Part shown: piece after piece, positions 16,522 to 25,464 of the stretch | How positions within the stretch are numbered: the first letter of the stretch is position 1 | Layout of the letters: the number at the start of each line of letters is the position of its first letter | DNA from: a virus | Virus record (IMG/VR): IMGVR_UViG_3300031857_000018 | Location: 1-64,000 of that record | Reading direction: 5' to 3' (one strand) | DNA length: 64,000 bases | Notes under the pieces: generated by a model | The model's database searches: none | Told to the model about the DNA's origin: nothing | The model's input: only the letters and a program-made list of their open reading frames with translations | Program-made: the position numbers and the translations under genes

Positions 16522-17364
16522 TTAACTTAGTTTAATATTCTTTAATGCTGCATACTGTTGTTCTTCATTCTGTCGCGATTTGATATATTGTGTAGTTGTA
16601 ATCATACCTTTAGCAAACGCATGATTCCATAAGTCAACCATCTGGCCTTCTTCTTTAATCCACCACATCACACTTTTTTTGTATTTTGAATAAAATGCTT
16701 CATTGACTGTGATTAAATCTTTGGTTGTTTTTATTTGTGTGATTAGTCCCCATAATAATGGAACATTGGTACTAAAATCAGGAAAGTTTCCTGGGGTTTC
16801 AAATGATTTCTTAAACTTATCAGCCATTTCCATTGCTTTTTGTGTAGAAATGGTACTCATTGATTGATCTTTAAATTGCATTCGATTGACTAATATATCC
16901 TTCACTGAAAATTTTTGTGCTCCAGCGTTATTTGTATTATAAATCGTACCTGATGATAGATTTGGATCTAATTTGCCCCTATAGATGTTGGTGTCAGTGT
17001 CAGTAATAGTTTTAACTTGCACATTGCCGTTAATATCGACAATGCATTGTCGTTGATATCCTGCTGAATTATCTAAATGAAATGCTGGCTCGATAAATAA
17101 TGCCTGTATATTATGTTCAGCATCTTGTTTCTTTTCCCAATCTCCTCGATCAGCCATGTTAATGTTGAATTCACGCAACCACACATATTCCGGTTTAGAA
17201 AAATAAGTTTTAAATGTTTTGAATAACATTGCAACTTTTACTAGAAATGGATTAATCGAATTATCTTGGGTTGTTGTATCTGATGGGTTGTTTTCGGCTT
17301 CGTGTAGATTCTTGGTACCGAAGCGACGCATATTTTCTGCTAGTATATTTTCTAGTTTTTTCAT
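16522..17364 (-). CDS. Unknown protein with the same N-terminal leader (280 aa)
   Basis: Shares residues 1-20 exactly with the protein encoded just downstream, then diverges completely. The leader ends NLHE-A (after Glu22), a good prohead-protease site. The body has FLVKVAMLFKTFKTYFSKP and a C-terminal helical part (KSVMWWIKEEGQMVDLW) with no known motif. The two genes are 7 nt apart. Duplication of the leader onto unrelated bodies suggests a delivery tag. Confidence 0.75.
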   Translation of the reverse strand: MKKLENILAENMRRFGTKNLHEAENNPSDTTTQDNSINPFLVKVAMLFKTFKTYFSKPEYVWLREFNINMADRGDWEKKQDAEHNIQALFIEPAFHLDNSAGYQRQCIVDINGNVQVKTITDTDTNIYRGKLDPNLSSGTIYNTNNAGAQKFSVKDILVNRMQFKDQSMSTISTQKAMEMADKFKKSFETPGNFPDFSTNVPLLWGLITQIKTTKDLITVNEAFYSKYKKSVMWWIKEEGQMVDLWNHAFAKGMITTTQYIKSRQNEEQQYAALKNIKLS

Positions 17365-17376
17365 AATTTACTTTAC

Positions 17377-17781
17377 TTATTTAGAAAAACGGTATCCGTA
17401 ATTGCTGGTATCTCCGGCTTGGATTGAATGTGCGTGTTGCAACATACGATTAAGATTATTTCTTACATCTCGATAAGTTCCTTGCCATCCGCTATATGTT
17501 TTTGAATATGGATATAATTCTAAAAATGCATCTATAAAATCCATGGTAGTCGCACTTCCGGGCGTTTTATCTTTATAGATCGATAACAAATCCATCACAT
17601 CATTTTTAAACTCAGCCATATCAATACGAGCTCGTTTTATTCTAGAATAGTTTTGTTCTAGTTTAGTTAGAAAACTATCTTGTATTTTTTGATCTGCTTC
17701 GGCATCTAACCCATCTGTTTCACCTCGTTGAAATGGGGTTTGATATTCGTCTTCGTTTAATAAATGTTTTAATTTTAACAT
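17377..17781 (-). CDS. Unknown 134-aa protein with leader-like N-terminus
   Basis: The start MLKLKHLLNE-D resembles the short basic/hydrophobic targeting peptides of T4 internal head proteins, with a possible LNE cleavage site after residue 10. The rest is helical and charged, without a recognisable domain. It lies 12 nt upstream of the 280-aa leader-bearing protein. An ATATTTATAT box sits 17 nt before its ATG. Confidence 0.7.
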   Translation of the reverse strand: MLKLKHLLNEDEYQTPFQRGETDGLDAEADQKIQDSFLTKLEQNYSRIKRARIDMAEFKNDVMDLLSIYKDKTPGSATTMDFIDAFLELYPYSKTYSGWQGTYRDVRNNLNRMLQHAHSIQAGDTSNYGYRFSK

Positions 17782-17798
17782 AGTTATTCCTATTACTT

Positions 17799-17808
17799 AT
17801 ATAAATAT
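17799..17808 (-). promoter_or_regulatory. Late-promoter-like ATATTTATAT box
   Basis: Ends 17 nt before the ATG at 17781 and overlaps the stop codon of the upstream gene. Confidence 0.5.
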
Positions 17809-18197
17809 CAATGCCAAGAAAATTTCTTGAAAAATACCAGATTAATAACACGATATCCATCATCATCCGTTAAAATGAATGAATTCTGATATGCTGACCA
17901 ATCTAATTGATATGTCTTATCTAATACACCATTATTCACTGCTCGAATCACTTCATTTAAAGCATTTACCGTGTACAGCGTGTTTGTTTCTTTTTTACGG
18001 TGGATGCTAATAGTATTTTGTCCTCTGCGTCCTGAGTCAATAGCATTGTATGTGCAATACAAGTTATCAGATACTTCTGCATTGGAAAACACAAATATTC
18101 TGCGTTCCGGAATTTGGTAGTTTGTTTGTATGTATTCTGTGATTATGTTTAAATCTGTACGGTGCGCAAAGGTGCAAAGTAGCTGAGTCTTTACCAT
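17808..18197 (-). CDS. Hypothetical protein, 129 aa
   Basis: Not recognised. The N-terminus (TQLLCTFAHRTDLNIITEYI) looks like an alpha/beta domain, and no signal or membrane segment is present. It overlaps the 414-aa gene upstream by 7 nt, so the two are probably translated together. Confidence 0.7.
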   Translation of the reverse strand: MVKTQLLCTFAHRTDLNIITEYIQTNYQIPERRIFVFSNAEVSDNLYCTYNAIDSGRRGQNTISIHRKKETNTLYTVNALNEVIRAVNNGVLDKTYQLDWSAYQNSFILTDDDGYRVINLVFFKKFSWH

Positions 18198-19435
18198 TCA
18201 TTTTCCTCATTTATGTCGACGTCACTTAAGTCAATTTTATCAGCGCCAATAGCCTTTTCAATTATTCGTATTTTACCTGCATCTATCACAACATATCGAA
18301 AATCTCTAGTAACTCGTATTCTGTCTTTTCTAAACACAATGAATTGTAAATCATTGCCTACGATAGAATCAACTGCTTCTTGCAAATCTGTTTCCAATGC
18401 TTCTGGGACGCGTACGTATTTTAAACGTCGCAATTCTGCATTGATATATGTTATATCTTGACTGCCGTCGCCAATTGGTTTTATTACAATATTACCATCG
18501 GGTGTTTTAGTTAATGGTTCAATTGACATTTCAATTGGTGTTGCATTTGGTCCTCGTAGAATGACATTGGTATAACCTTGTATGTCTGAATTTAATGCGT
18601 TTGCTTCTCGATAAAACTGCATTAAAAACTGTTTGTCTTTCATGTTCAAGTTACCTGCTAAAATAAAAGCACGACGGTCATCTAAATATGCAATTGAACT
18701 TAGTAATTCTTCATTAAAATATTTATGGAAATCAAATTTTGGATTTTCCATTGTGCCTCTTAGCTGATCTAATCGTTTCAGGGTGGTTACAATTTCATCC
18801 CAAAATTTAAATCGAGTAACACTGCCTTTAGTTCCTAATCTGATTGATTTTGCGTTGCCTTTTCCTCCGGTATAATCTTTTATTTCATAAGATTGACCAT
18901 TTGCTGTCATATCAAAAGATGTAGTACCACCATTAATTTGTGAAGTATTAATTATAGTAGCTAATAAAATTTCACCTTTTCCTAATCCTTTTGGTTCAAG
19001 CTTGAATAAATCATGGCTTAATCCATTTCTAAAGTCTATAGTATTCAATGCTTCTTCAGAAACGCCGTTTTGAGAATATAATAATGATGCAAATTGCATA
19101 CATTGATCATAACGCAAATTATTTAAAAACTTTAAAGTAATATCATTTGCTTCTGTAGGCAATAATCCTAAAAATTCTCGAAATTCATCAATTTTACCTG
19201 CTCGAACAACTGCAGCTTCCAACATTTTATTTTCAATAGAATCAAATTGTATGGCTTCTGCAATAACTTGTTTGTTAGAACCTTGTGCTCGCTCAACAAT
19301 TTGGCGTGCGTCATCGGCTGATATATTGGCTACTTCTAAAAGAACATGATATAGTATTTCATAATCCTTAGCATTAGTAGGATAACCTTTCGGTAATCGA
19401 TAACACCATTCTGTTAAAATTAAATCAATGTTCAT
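18191..19435 (-). CDS. Unknown 414-aa protein with a possible PD-(D/E)xK-like core
   Basis: I cannot name this protein. Around residues 150-200 it reads GLGKGEILLATI, then SFDMTANGQSYEIKDYTGG and SIRLGTKG. The Glu, a later Asp and the E-x-K are spaced as in PD-(D/E)xK nuclease folds, which often also have a Gly-rich strand and RLG. The rest is helical and charged. The start lies inside the family A polymerase gene's stop (ATGA overlap), suggesting coupled synthesis with that polymerase. A nuclease role is a weak inference; a virion protein is equally possible. Confidence 0.7.
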   Translation of the reverse strand: MNIDLILTEWCYRLPKGYPTNAKDYEILYHVLLEVANISADDARQIVERAQGSNKQVIAEAIQFDSIENKMLEAAVVRAGKIDEFREFLGLLPTEANDITLKFLNNLRYDQCMQFASLLYSQNGVSEEALNTIDFRNGLSHDLFKLEPKGLGKGEILLATIINTSQINGGTTSFDMTANGQSYEIKDYTGGKGNAKSIRLGTKGSVTRFKFWDEIVTTLKRLDQLRGTMENPKFDFHKYFNEELLSSIAYLDDRRAFILAGNLNMKDKQFLMQFYREANALNSDIQGYTNVILRGPNATPIEMSIEPLTKTPDGNIVIKPIGDGSQDITYINAELRRLKYVRVPEALETDLQEAVDSIVGNDLQFIVFRKDRIRVTRDFRYVVIDAGKIRIIEKAIGADKIDLSDVDINEENEW

Positions 19436-20754
19436 AACGTGATAGTTTTCATTTTACTATAAATATGTCCGGCTTTTGTTTTTACCGGGAAATTGCCTTG
19501 TTCTAATACGTGCTTGATTGCAGGTATTATGTGTTGTGCTTCTGCAGTGGGAACATCGAACAACACGGAATCATAAGTATACAATACCATGCAGGTTTCA
19601 TGTCCTTCTAGCAGTGTTTGACATTGCCGTAACTTTTGCACCGATACCTCAGTTTCAACGGCTTGCAAATAATAATTAAACAGCTTGTTTGCTGTCATGT
19701 TTTTCACTGTGTCTGATGTTATTGGTCTTTGCAGTATGGGTGTTTTTATACGTCCTTTAGCTTTCCATTGTCTCCACAAATCATACACAAACGTGTTTAC
19801 TTGCTGAAAGAATGGTATAGATAAAAACTCAGTATCAATACCTCCATACAACAATCGAAAAGTTATCTGCTTGCTTTGTTCATATTGTTCCTCAGTCAAT
19901 TCTGTCGTGCTAAAATAAAATCGCCCAAAGTATTCATGCACAGATCCCGCAGGCAATGCATATCCAATTAATCGGGCTATTAATCTAACGTGGTATGCAT
20001 CAAAGTCCATTTCTACCAAAGCACCATTATCAAATCGACTACAAAATGCATCGCGGGTACCATCTTCTTTGTTCATTGCAGCAAAATTAAATCCTCGATA
20101 TGCATTGCTAGGTCGTCCTGTTACAGTATGATAATTGTAACTTGAGTACACTTTGTTCTGTGTTATTAAATCTGGCATTCTGAACGTGTCGGTTACTGAC
20201 AACCCTGCAGATTCAATTGCAGCAAATGTTTCTGGATATGTTGCATTGAATTGTAAATACGAATCCGTTAACTTTGCGTTCATACACATTGGCCAGGCAT
20301 AATGTCGAATTTTCTGACACATTGCTAAATGTTGTTGCAATGGCACTACTGCATTTACTTGTGCCAATGACGAATGTCGGCGCCAATAAAATGTATGTGC
20401 CGCGGTAGGATAATAAGACTCATCATATGCTTCGCCGTAAGTGTACCACCACAAAGTTTTTACATCCCATACGGCAGCGTTTCCTCCGATTTGAAGCCAG
20501 GCCTTTTTATCATGAACAAAGATATTCTGCAATGCAAGAAACCTCGGCAGATGTTCAGGAAAGCCCCTTAGTTGTTCAGTATGTCGGAATGGCACAATAC
20601 GTTCTACATCATCTTCGGTATAAACATATAAAGCAATTACTGGATTCTGAGTAGGGTGCAATGCTGGACTAGAAAAAATAGGTACTACTAGGGTGCGTTT
20701 ATCTGCCACACATTGTAATAACGCGTCAATTTCTTCTACATGATCCAGTACCAT
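19432..20754 (-). CDS. Divergent family A DNA polymerase-like protein
   Basis: A 440-aa protein whose C-terminal 240 residues follow the Pol I palm/fingers plan. It has HTVTGRPSNAYRGFNFAAMN (TGR-x-S...N-x-x motif, about 209-228), motif A VEMDFDAYHVRLIARL with Asp250, motif B SKQITFRLLYGG with Lys295, Phe299 and Tyr303, and motif C VLYTYDSVLFDV with Asp395. Both catalytic aspartates are kept. The sugar-gate Glu of motif A is His255, the O-helix Arg is missing, and the HDE of motif C is YDS. The N-terminal part could be a worn proofreading domain without catalytic acids. It coexists with a full family B polymerase, so a specialised or repair role is inferred. Confidence 0.82.
   Translation of the reverse strand: MVLDHVEEIDALLQCVADKRTLVVPIFSSPALHPTQNPVIALYVYTEDDVERIVPFRHTEQLRGFPEHLPRFLALQNIFVHDKKAWLQIGGNAAVWDVKTLWWYTYGEAYDESYYPTAAHTFYWRRHSSLAQVNAVVPLQQHLAMCQKIRHYAWPMCMNAKLTDSYLQFNATYPETFAAIESAGLSVTDTFRMPDLITQNKVYSSYNYHTVTGRPSNAYRGFNFAAMNKEDGTRDAFCSRFDNGALVEMDFDAYHVRLIARLIGYALPAGSVHEYFGRFYFSTTELTEEQYEQSKQITFRLLYGGIDTEFLSIPFFQQVNTFVYDLWRQWKAKGRIKTPILQRPITSDTVKNMTANKLFNYYLQAVETEVSVQKLRQCQTLLEGHETCMVLYTYDSVLFDVPTAEAQHIIPAIKHVLEQGNFPVKTKAGHIYSKMKTITL
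19458..19466 (-). promoter_or_regulatory. Late-promoter-like ATATTTATA box inside the polymerase gene's 3' end
   Basis: Ends 22 nt before the ATG at 19435, the same spacing as intergenic copies, although it lies within coding sequence. Confidence 0.4.
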
Positions 20755-20790
20755 ACATTAAATATATGGAAAAAAATGCAGAAATCCAAG

Positions 20791-21405
20791 TTAATTGATA
20801 TCTTCTGGAATTATGTATGTGGTATCTGTATATAATTCTACTAGATTTGCTAGCTTAGTTTGAATGTTTGGTATACTTTGTTTTGCAAATTCAATTTGCT
20901 GCAGATTACGTTGTTGCACACTCAATGTTTGCACCGTGCCAGTTGTAGATGGTACCAATGTGCCTGTAATATACCAACGCATTGTAACTGTGCGATACAT
21001 GTTAGGATCGATTACTTGCTGTGATATATCCGTGTATTGTTTTACATCAATTTCAGTAATTCCGTATTCATTGTGTTTTTGTGCAAAGTATCTTGTCAAA
21101 TATCCAACTCGTATTTCTTGCTGTGTAGGCGATGGGACGTATGAAGTAAGTGATGTTTTATATCTAGTTTGTTGACTAGGCTTCAGATTGCTATACACTA
21201 TTTCAGTGGCTGTCATATCTTCATATGGTATCAACTTTTTTGATAGAGTTGCGTCATATGTTCCTAATGTGAATGCATCGCCATTAGTATATGTATGATA
21301 AAATCCAAAGTATTCTGCAAAATCTGACTCAATCATCCACTCAGATCCGGTAGTATACAAATACTCTGTTATCTCATCTGGCGAATAATATAATTTAGTT
21401 CTCAT
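20791..21405 (-). CDS. Predicted baseplate or tail structural protein, 204 aa
   Basis: A 204-aa protein directly after the hub-like gene (start and stop share a base). It opens with RTKLYYSPDEITEYLYTTG and has a FGFYHTYTNGDAFTLGTYD stretch similar in style to virion proteins of diverged T4-like phages. No enzyme motif is seen. Placement in the baseplate gene run is the main evidence. Confidence 0.55.
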   Translation of the reverse strand: MRTKLYYSPDEITEYLYTTGSEWMIESDFAEYFGFYHTYTNGDAFTLGTYDATLSKKLIPYEDMTATEIVYSNLKPSQQTRYKTSLTSYVPSPTQQEIRVGYLTRYFAQKHNEYGITEIDVKQYTDISQQVIDPNMYRTVTMRWYITGTLVPSTTGTVQTLSVQQRNLQQIEFAKQSIPNIQTKLANLVELYTDTTYIIPEDIN

Positions 21406-23579
21406 TATTGTCCAATTCTAGGTCTCATTATACATCTAACCACAGTAGTCCATTGACCGTCTTGTGTCACATCATGTTCAATTCCTATAACACTAAATAC
21501 CGTGTTGATTCGATATCGGTATGGTAATATATCAAATGTAACAACATCACCATAACGAAATCCATTAACACCATCAATTGTAAATTCTGCTTCAAATGGA
21601 AATATTGGGGCAGTTATTTGCTGAGCTTGTTTGAGTTCTGGTTTTGGATACTGTAAATATTTCACTAATGCTTCATTTAATGCTTGTTGTTTAGTAACAT
21701 CACTCATACTTTTACCGTAATCTTCTCGATGTCTAGTTAATTCTTCTAAAAACTTTGCATTATTTTTTTTATAAATTGCATCTGCCGTTTTTATTTTTTC
21801 TGGATCAGATGAATTATACATGTAATTTAAATATGGCGCAATTTGGTCTTCAGAAATTTCATCTGGATTCTGATTTAACACATATGACAATGTAGATACG
21901 CTATCTGGGATCTTAGCTGACAGTTTAAAGTCTTGCACAATGCTACCAATTGCCCCATTAGTTACGCCAGATGGATATTGTGCACTCATCGGGACATGAT
22001 ACGGTTGTACCTTATCTGTTTCGCTCGGAGTACCTAGAAAATTTTCATCATAAAATGCTAACAACGTATCATTCTTAGGGTGTGTTATTAATTTTAAACT
22101 GATTGCCCCGCCGGTTGCAGATGAAATTACTCCACTAATGCCAGATAAAAAATCAGAAACCTTAAATGATCCGGCACTTGTTAATGATGTTAGTACGGAT
22201 TCAATTTTTTCTAAATTTAAAAAAATACGAGCAGGATATCCTACTTCACGACCTTGGTATCCTAACCAATTGGCATTTTTAGTATTTTCAAAATAAATTT
22301 TACTACCATAACGTTCAGTTGTGCCGCGGTCTGTGTCTTTTGGCAGTAATAACACGTTATGTGGGTCACTAGAACATAAATGCTCATAATAGTTGCTATA
22401 GCAAATAAAACTGCTACATATAACTGCAGGGAATGGTACCGCATCTTTAACTTTGATCGTAACGATGCGATTAATATAATCTATTAAATAACCTAGTGTT
22501 ATGTAACGAGAGAATGTTTTTTGTTCTTTTGTTGTTGGCTTTTCTGTTTGTGACCAAGCATCCCCAATTAAATACCAAATGTCTTCATTTCCTTCTAACT
22601 GATTTCTAACATCACCTTTGAGCATGTTAATTCGTTGGAATTTTTGATCTACTTCATCATATAATTTTGAGTAAAATGATTTATCTGCAGGTGCATTTGC
22701 TGCGGCTGCTTTTTGCTCAACTGTTGCGGTGTATGTGTCAGGTGATGTTATTGGGCTAGGTGTTGCTGTTGCATTAGTACCAGCTTTTGTGGTTGCATTT
22801 GCATTAATGAACATTGAAACATCGGTATATACATTGCTAGTTCCTCGCATACTAATAGTTGCTTGAACTGAATAATCGGTATTATAACTAAACGTGAATG
22901 ATGTTATCAATCCTTCAAATGAAATATTGTTTAATCGGGATATTTCTTTTTGTTTGTCTACGATATTAATATCCTTACCGTATAAAGATTGTAGTTTTTC
23001 AGCATTCGGAATAGTTGTTGGTTCTAAACTTAATCCGGTAATCACAGCAGATGGTGGATATTCAAACTGCATTTTAACATATCGACCAGCACGAAAGAAT
23101 ATTTCTTCAATGAAATCTAAATCGCGTTCTGGATTTGAAATTTCAATAACAAATGTAGCAGTGTTTAATAAACCCATCGAATGGTCACCAACTGATATAT
23201 TTGCACTAGAAATATAAGGTGGTACACGATTATTTGAATTTTGACGAACGGTATCTTTTAATGTAGGCACGAATGTTGCTTTATCTCCAACTCCATCAGC
23301 TACCCATGATAGTTCTTTAAGTGTTCTAGTTGCACCGTCAGTTAAAAATCCTTCTACCCCGCCAGGCTGATAACTAGCTCCGCGTACGGTTTCTCCGCCT
23401 AAGGTAAATAATTCTTTACCCGTAGACCCATTACCTTCATATGCAGTAATTTTAACATTAGCAACTTTGCCAACCATATAGTCAATAGATTTATTATCTC
23501 GTGTACGTCCTGCTAACGCTCGAGTATCTAGTTCGGATGCTAGATTTTTGTCCAATTGCGTGTAAAATATTTCACTCAT
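21405..23579 (-). CDS. Baseplate hub-like structural protein, 724 aa
   Basis: A large virion protein. Around residues 120-180 it has ISVGDHSMGLLNTATFVIEI and a FFRAGRYVKMQFEYP segment. The C-terminus has FTIDGVNGFRYGDVVTFDIL followed by a strand ending VRCIMRPRIGQ. This pattern of an early ring domain plus a late beta domain is that of tail-hub (gp27-type) proteins. It overlaps the LysM-like small baseplate gene (ATGA) and the 204-aa gene. The exact T4 counterpart is uncertain. Confidence 0.6.
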   Translation of the reverse strand: MSEIFYTQLDKNLASELDTRALAGRTRDNKSIDYMVGKVANVKITAYEGNGSTGKELFTLGGETVRGASYQPGGVEGFLTDGATRTLKELSWVADGVGDKATFVPTLKDTVRQNSNNRVPPYISSANISVGDHSMGLLNTATFVIEISNPERDLDFIEEIFFRAGRYVKMQFEYPPSAVITGLSLEPTTIPNAEKLQSLYGKDINIVDKQKEISRLNNISFEGLITSFTFSYNTDYSVQATISMRGTSNVYTDVSMFINANATTKAGTNATATPSPITSPDTYTATVEQKAAAANAPADKSFYSKLYDEVDQKFQRINMLKGDVRNQLEGNEDIWYLIGDAWSQTEKPTTKEQKTFSRYITLGYLIDYINRIVTIKVKDAVPFPAVICSSFICYSNYYEHLCSSDPHNVLLLPKDTDRGTTERYGSKIYFENTKNANWLGYQGREVGYPARIFLNLEKIESVLTSLTSAGSFKVSDFLSGISGVISSATGGAISLKLITHPKNDTLLAFYDENFLGTPSETDKVQPYHVPMSAQYPSGVTNGAIGSIVQDFKLSAKIPDSVSTLSYVLNQNPDEISEDQIAPYLNYMYNSSDPEKIKTADAIYKKNNAKFLEELTRHREDYGKSMSDVTKQQALNEALVKYLQYPKPELKQAQQITAPIFPFEAEFTIDGVNGFRYGDVVTFDILPYRYRINTVFSVIGIEHDVTQDGQWTTVVRCIMRPRIGQ

Positions 23580-23878
23580 CGTTGTTTGTTAATCTGCGAT
23601 ATACGATCTTGAATTCCGGTATCTCTAGGTATTCTAACTCTGGTATTTGGTGGTACTACCAATGTGCCTTTGCCTAAACCATTTGCCGCGGCGATAACCC
23701 ACCACATTGATGCATCATCATAAAAATCCAATGCTAATTTATCTAATCGTTCCATGCTAACAGTGCGAATATATAAATCATTGCCGGTAACCGCGGTTGG
23801 CGGTATTATGGTAGTTTCTGCACGACGAGTACCTTTTTCGTCTTTTATTTGCAATGTTGTTTGATATCTACTGCTCAT
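23576..23878 (-). CDS. LysM-like baseplate protein (gp53/gpX type)
   Basis: A 100-aa protein with a LysM-type fold signature: RLDKLALDFYDDASMWWVIA, then NGLG and a closing VVPPNTRVRIP strand. Small baseplate proteins with this domain (T4 gp53, P2 gpX) hold the tube and baseplate together. It overlaps the hub-like gene by 4 nt and follows the 525-aa baseplate gene. Confidence 0.7.
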   Translation of the reverse strand: MSSRYQTTLQIKDEKGTRRAETTIIPPTAVTGNDLYIRTVSMERLDKLALDFYDDASMWWVIAAANGLGKGTLVVPPNTRVRIPRDTGIQDRISQINKQR

Positions 23879-23886
23879 AATATAAT

Positions 23887-25464
23887 CTATTTTGGTGCTT
23901 TATCTCGAATTGACTGTTGAGTTAATGGTGTATTAGTATCACTTAACCAGTTATCATTTCCGGTCAATGTTCCGAATTGATCGGCTTGCTTAGCTAATGT
24001 GTACATTGACCCGCCAAATTCTGGCAATGCATCCGTAATTAAATACATGCTCATCTGCACGTCAATTTTATGTGGTACCTGCATCATTTCTGGATCGTCT
24101 TCAATGTTAATTTCCCATGTTGTGTCAGAATCTACAAATGTATACCCTAAGCTGTTAATTAGCACAGGTTGAGATACTAACAGGTCACCAATTGTGATTC
24201 GAAGCCATGGAGCTTTCAATGAAAATGAATCTGCGTTATATGCTGGAGCTGTATAACCAGCTAATGCATTTAATTTTCTGTATATGAATTTTAACTCATC
24301 ACGGTCTGTTGCATATACTGTGAATGATACATCAATATCGCGACTGTATCCTGAATAATGATAATTAGGATCAGGTCGGCCTAATATATTCACCGGACTC
24401 CAACTAGGCGAAAATTGGTCACCAAATGATGTTAATGCTGCACGAAACACAATTACATCATCTTCTACATCTTTAGATCCTAAGGATAATTTTGGACCGG
24501 TAAAGAAGAATTTAATAAAGTCCTTAGTAAGACCATATGGGTTTGCGCCTAATACTGTGCTTGCTCCTTGCACTAGGTTGGTAAACCCAGTATCGCTACT
24601 TAAAACTGAGTTAGGTACCCATCGATAAATGTTCTCCCAATTTCTTTGACCAAAATCAATAACAGTTACACGATCTCCGCGGAACGGTGTTAATGCTTCT
24701 AATCCTTTAACCGTTTTGTTCCAAAAGGCAGTACGACGTTCTTTACCCTTTGGAACATCTTTTAATTTACCTTTTGGCCATTTTGTAGATACATGAGATC
24801 TTAAGGTAAAGTCATTTCGATCTGCCATTGGGTCACTGTGATTTCCCCAACCATATTTAGAATCTAAATTAAATACAGTATATGCACCTATAGTAGCGCT
24901 CTGTGCTGCATATGTTGCTGCTGTGACAGAACCTCGGAGTGCAGCACTTAATCCATCTCTGCGTTTTGCTAAAGTTAATGCAGCAATTTCAGTTGCTAAT
25001 TCTGCACCTGGTTTTGCTTTTGTTTTGATGGAATTTATAGAACTAAGTAAACTAATTTTTTTAGTACGGAAATCTGGATTTGGTAATGGAAATTTAACTC
25101 CGGTACTAATAAAGGCGTTTAAATTATCATATGGTGCAGTTGCATATATAGCATCGCCGCCCAATGCACCAGCTACGCCGGCGCCGAATTGAGATATTGA
25201 CGGAATTCCTAATGCGCCTATAGCACCAACTGCTTTACCAGCCAATCGGGATAAGGCATTGCCAGCAATATTTGTGTTGTTAGTGCCGGCCTGTGTGTTA
25301 CTAGAAAACAATGAATTCTGTGTTAATTTACCATCAGCAGAATTAATAGTTAATGTTCCTGCTGGCGTGTTGCTAAATGCATATATTCCGCCTGGTACAG
25401 GTGGTATTGAAATGCTATAGGGAGTGAACTGGCTTTCGTACCCCTTTGTTGGATTGGTTTGCAT
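23887..25464 (-). CDS. Baseplate / tail-tube junction protein candidate, 525 aa
   Basis: A virion protein with a long Gly/Ala-rich N-terminal half (about 1-200) and a folded C-terminal half. The latter includes RDIDVSFTVYATDRDELKFI, GYTAPAY and a strand-rich end with EINIEDDPEMMQVPHKIDV. Such a domain occurs in proteins that cap the tail tube at the baseplate (T4 gp48/gp54 position). It starts where the tape measure gene stops. The specific gp number is not certain. Confidence 0.55.
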   Translation of the reverse strand: MQTNPTKGYESQFTPYSISIPPVPGGIYAFSNTPAGTLTINSADGKLTQNSLFSSNTQAGTNNTNIAGNALSRLAGKAVGAIGALGIPSISQFGAGVAGALGGDAIYATAPYDNLNAFISTGVKFPLPNPDFRTKKISLLSSINSIKTKAKPGAELATEIAALTLAKRRDGLSAALRGSVTAATYAAQSATIGAYTVFNLDSKYGWGNHSDPMADRNDFTLRSHVSTKWPKGKLKDVPKGKERRTAFWNKTVKGLEALTPFRGDRVTVIDFGQRNWENIYRWVPNSVLSSDTGFTNLVQGASTVLGANPYGLTKDFIKFFFTGPKLSLGSKDVEDDVIVFRAALTSFGDQFSPSWSPVNILGRPDPNYHYSGYSRDIDVSFTVYATDRDELKFIYRKLNALAGYTAPAYNADSFSLKAPWLRITIGDLLVSQPVLINSLGYTFVDSDTTWEINIEDDPEMMQVPHKIDVQMSMYLITDALPEFGGSMYTLAKQADQFGTLTGNDNWLSDTNTPLTQQSIRDKAPK

